In this document: positions 7,171 to 9,450 of the stretch, piece by piece
Numbering within the stretch: position 1 is the first letter of the stretch
Layout of the letters: each line of letters starts with the position of its first letter
Source: Lachnospiraceae bacterium
GTDB lineage: Bacteria; Bacillota; Clostridia; Lachnospirales; Lachnospiraceae
DNA length: 9,450 nucleotides
Assembly: GCA_017477005.1 (NCBI GenBank)
Contig: JAFUXY010000019.1
Location: 1 to 9,450, forward strand
Reading direction: 5' to 3'
Program-made: the position numbers and the translations under genes
Notes under the pieces: generated by a model
Seen by the model: only the letters and a program-made list of their open reading frames with translations
What the model was told of the DNA's origin: nothing
The model's database searches: none

Positions 7171-7791
7171 ATCGTTCCTTCGAACAATACCTTTTCTCCG
7201 ACCTGTACCCGTTTCACCCCTGGCTCTTTTTTCTTGTTGAAATTGAAGCTAAGCATGTACCCGGTCGTCAGCCCGAAATAGTCCAAGTATTCACTTATCT
7301 GTTTTTCGCCTCTAGCGTTGTATCGTTCGCCTCTCCATATCTTGAGTTCCACGATGTATTAAATCCCCCCTCTCTAGCAAACGCATCCTTTCTCATCTCT
7401 TCTTCTGTGAGAAACAAATTGTACAACATGGTTTCAAATATTCTGTTCGATATACGAACCGTGTCGTTGTCATTTCGAATCAATCCATACATTTCCATCT
7501 GCACTATTTCGTCCTGCTGTCCATTGTATGAAATCCTTGCACCCTCCATCAATATACTTCGGATACTTATCTTCAGTTCAGGAAAACTATCCAAATTTTT
7601 TGTCAACGACTGAAACAAGGTATTGTTTTCCGACAAGAGAAGCTTGAGTGCTTCACATCCGTCACTCCTGCAAGGATGACGGACTGGAATGTCCTTGCTT
7701 TTTGATTTCTCCTCCCTTTTAAATAAAATGACCTAAGCCCGGCTAGAAAGTCAGGAAAAACTTGATTGTTCGTCGCTCTATCCACCTCATC
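7167..7791 (-). pseudogene. Remnant of AAA-ATPase / PD-(D/E)XK nuclease-fold gene, two deletions, truncated front
   Basis: Three blocks of one family, in order but in different frames, fill the whole gap between two glycosyltransferase genes. Block 1 (7791-7648) begins DEVDRATNNQVFPDFLAGLR, the Walker B region of these ATPases, and runs to FQSVILAGVTDVKH. Block 2 (about 7651-7367) reads LLLSENNTLFQSLTKNL, SILMEGARISYNG, EIVQMEMYGLI and NRIFETMLYNLFLTEEEM. Block 3 (7358-7167) reads YIVELKIWRGERYNARGEKQ, SEYLDYFGLTTGYMLSFNFN and GVKRVQVGEKVLFEGTI, then TGA; this is the family's C-terminal end. Missing are the Walker A half, the stretch between TDVKH and LLLSENN, and the stretch before YIVELKIW that carried the first nuclease Asp. 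About 207 codons survive of a family usually over 500. Intact members combine an AAA+ ATPase with a PD-(D/E)XK domain, are often multicopy, and have no firmly known role. Family identity comes from my memory of related proteins. Confidence 0.88.
7176..7180 (-). promoter_or_regulatory. Ribosome site ahead of the TTG start at 7170
   Basis: Minus-strand AAGGA with a five-base gap to the TTG. It lies inside the last codons of the AAA-ATPase remnant, whose TGA stop (7167-7169) overlaps the TTG as TTGA. The geometry suits coupled translation, but the remnant is unlikely to be translated as one protein, so the coupling may be accidental. Confidence 0.45.
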
Positions 7792-9450
7792 CGCTTGCCA
7801 AATTCAGCAATTCCTCCAATTGCTGTTTCTCGGGAGAATTTTCGAACATAGGATTTTTTGATTTTTTCTTTAGAGTATCCCGGATTTCCTTTTTGAAATC
7901 GTCCTCCAGCTTCTTGATATCAGACTCTTTTTCAAGCAGGCCTATTTTCAGCGAATCGCTGCGCTGTTTGACAAAATATTCATCTGAAATATAATATTCA
8001 TTTTTCCATTTTCCACTAAATGGTGCCCTCTCTCCAAATCCTATATTCTTCATCCATACCGGGTGGTTGTCAACTAGCAGATAAAAGACTATATTTTTTC
8101 CGAAATACTCGTCAAAAACAGGAATTCTTCCGTCAAAGAAATACCTCTTGCACAGCTTGCCGCAAACAGATTCGATAATTTCCTTCACTCCTTCTGTCGG
8201 TTCCCGGTTCTTCATCAAATACACTTTGTCGTCTATTGCATATGCGACTTGTACATTCGCATTGTCGTCGATACCAATCAAAGGGATATACCCGCTTACA
8301 TACAACTCATCCTTCTCAATGCATAGGTTTTCAACCACCATTCGTAGTTGTGACATTTTTCGCAGCACTTGGCCATAAAGAAGATAATTGATGTCCAAGT
8401 AGACAGGCTCCAGTTTGAGATCTTCTCCGTATTTTCTCTTGAACAAGAAATATTTGTGCTCCCAATAAATATTTCTTTGCCTCAGTATCACCTCATCATC
8501 AAAGGTTTCCACCAAACTCAGCATATATTTTAAATACTGCTTTGTATCCTCCTTGGACATAGCCTCCTCTGGATATTCGACTGCACGAATTTTCCATCCA
8601 ATATCCATCATCAAAATATTTTGTACATATTGAGGCACATATCCTAATTCTTCCACACATTTTTTTATTATATATTGCTGCAGCCTATTTTGAATAGGAA
8701 AATACGTTCGTCTATCTTCTTTTGCTTTACGAATCGTAGAATTATCTCTAATACGATACCAATATCTGCAATTACCCACTACGCCTAGTGTCATTTTATC
8801 ACATAATATTTCCGTTAAATACTTTGTATCTTCTGACATAACTAATTCTTCATCAAAATCTACGTCAATTGCCTTAACATTTTTTATAAAGGAGCAAGTC
8901 GAATTCATACAACTCACTTCCCATTCTTTACGTAAATCTATAATTCTTTTCCCTTTTCTAAATTTATAATTTTGCCAATATTCTCCTTCTTTCTCTCCAA
9001 ACATCACTATCGGAATGCATACTACATCCGTTTCATTGTAGTGTTCCTCGAAAAAAACTCCCACCCTTTCGTATGCGTCCAAATCAAAATAATCGTCCGG
9101 ATCGGGAAAATTCACATATCTTCCTGTCGCCTTCTTCTTTCCCTCATTTCTAGCGGAAGAAACGCCTCCATTCTCTTTGTGGATAGCAATGATATTGTTT
9201 GGATATTCTTTTGCATATTCATCACAAATAGCCGAAGATCCATCTGTACTTCCATCATCTACCAAAATAAGCTGAATGTTTTCCTCAAAACCAATTGTCT
9301 GCTGCAGAATACTGTCTACTGCTTCTCTTAAATAGTCTTCCATATTGTATATGGCCATGACAGAAGAAAAAAGAAACTCGCCATTTCTTTGATCTTTTTC
9401 TGTATCTTGCTTCCACTCATTGACTGCACTTTCCTCTCGATAATGCACCG
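7787..9450 (-). CDS. GT2 glycosyltransferase with C-terminal beta-rich region, 5' end cut by window
   Basis: At least 553 residues are visible, counted from a GTG at 9448; the frame is still open at the edge, so the true start is probably outside. Residues about 25-240 are a GT-A family 2 domain: FSSVMAIYNMEDYLREAVDS, VDDGSTDG (63-70), GGVSSARNEG (94-103), the metal-binding DPDD (116-119, in FPDPDDYFD) and SEDTKYL (205-211), where the acidic pair suits the catalytic base. A helical stretch follows. About 365-475 is beta-rich (LCIEKDELYVSGYIPLIG, VAYAIDDKVYLMK), similar in type to the domain opening the fusion protein. About 500-530 is charged and likely coiled coil. The protein ends EELLNLASG. 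Its TGA stop (7787-7789) lies in the first codons of the AAA-ATPase remnant, so the C terminus may be an artificial truncation. It probably adds a sugar to the same polymer as its neighbours; donor and acceptor are unknown. Confidence 0.88.
   Translation of the reverse strand, partial: VHYREESAVNEWKQDTEKDQRNGEFLFSSVMAIYNMEDYLREAVDSILQQTIGFEENIQLILVDDGSTDGSSAICDEYAKEYPNNIIAIHKENGGVSSARNEGKKKATGRYVNFPDPDDYFDLDAYERVGVFFEEHYNETDVVCIPIVMFGEKEGEYWQNYKFRKGKRIIDLRKEWEVSCMNSTCSFIKNVKAIDVDFDEELVMSEDTKYLTEILCDKMTLGVVGNCRYWYRIRDNSTIRKAKEDRRTYFPIQNRLQQYIIKKCVEELGYVPQYVQNILMMDIGWKIRAVEYPEEAMSKEDTKQYLKYMLSLVETFDDEVILRQRNIYWEHKYFLFKRKYGEDLKLEPVYLDINYLLYGQVLRKMSQLRMVVENLCIEKDELYVSGYIPLIGIDDNANVQVAYAIDDKVYLMKNREPTEGVKEIIESVCGKLCKRYFFDGRIPVFDEYFGKNIVFYLLVDNHPVWMKNIGFGERAPFSGKWKNEYYISDEYFVKQRSDSLKIGLLEKESDIKKLEDDFKKEIRDTLKKKSKNPMFENSPEKQQLEELLNLASG

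Noticed and set aside
7167..7785. Three separate small genes of about 60, 113 and 61 codons
   Set aside because: Their sequences are consecutive pieces of one ATPase/nuclease-fold family, and their frames end in unrelated tails at the junctions. One degraded gene explains them better.
7150..7810. Insertion-sequence ends or target-site duplication around the remnant
   Set aside because: I compared both edges by eye and found no convincing inverted or direct repeat pair.
1..9450. CRISPR array, tRNA or rRNA gene, riboswitch
   Set aside because: No regularly spaced repeats, no cloverleaf-like segment and no RNA-gene signature was seen. Nearly all of the window is coding or a recognisable gene remnant.

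Overview
All genes in this window lie on the minus strand, so transcription runs from high to low coordinates. The intergenic gaps are short and I found no convincing internal promoter or terminator. The content is a cell-surface glycopolymer (teichoic-acid-like or capsule-like) biosynthesis locus from a low-to-moderate-GC Firmicute. It most resembles Clostridia of the Lachnospiraceae type. The evidence is purine-rich Shine-Dalgarno sites, TagF/TagB-type glycerophosphotransferase domains, a TarI/IspD-type cytidylyltransferase, and a remnant of the AAA-ATPase/PD-(D/E)XK gene family common in gut clostridia. The taxonomic call is inference.

Layout in transcription order: (1) 9450-7787, a family 2 glycosyltransferase with a C-terminal beta-rich region, cut by the window edge at its 5' end. 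(2) 7791-7167, a wrecked AAA-ATPase/PD-(D/E)XK gene left as three blocks in different frames with two internal deletions. Its first codons supply the stop codon of gene 1. (3) 7170-2584, a giant 1528-residue fusion: beta-rich domain, TagF-like domain, active-looking GT2 domain, a second GT2-like domain that has lost its catalytic motifs, and a second TagF-like domain. (4) 2575-1607, a short divergent protein with TagF/TagB-like landmarks. (5) 1589-864, a TarI/IspD-like nucleotidyltransferase interrupted by a single in-frame TAA. (6) 835-1, a GT2 of the polyprenyl-phosphate glycosyltransferase type with C-terminal membrane segments, cut by the window edge at its 3' end.

How they fit together (inference): the cytidylyltransferase would make a CDP-activated polyol such as CDP-ribitol or CDP-glycerol. 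The TagF-like domains would transfer polyol phosphate and the GT2 domains would add sugars, building a polyol-phosphate/sugar repeat polymer. The membrane-anchored GT2 would charge a lipid carrier used to decorate it. The nonsense codon in the cytidylyltransferase and the scar upstream of the giant gene suggest a locus that is being remodelled or decaying. Base composition also shifts. Two 60-base samples from the downstream genes are about 47% and 55% GC (901-960, 1081-1140), while samples from the large-enzyme block are as low as 23% (4201-4260).
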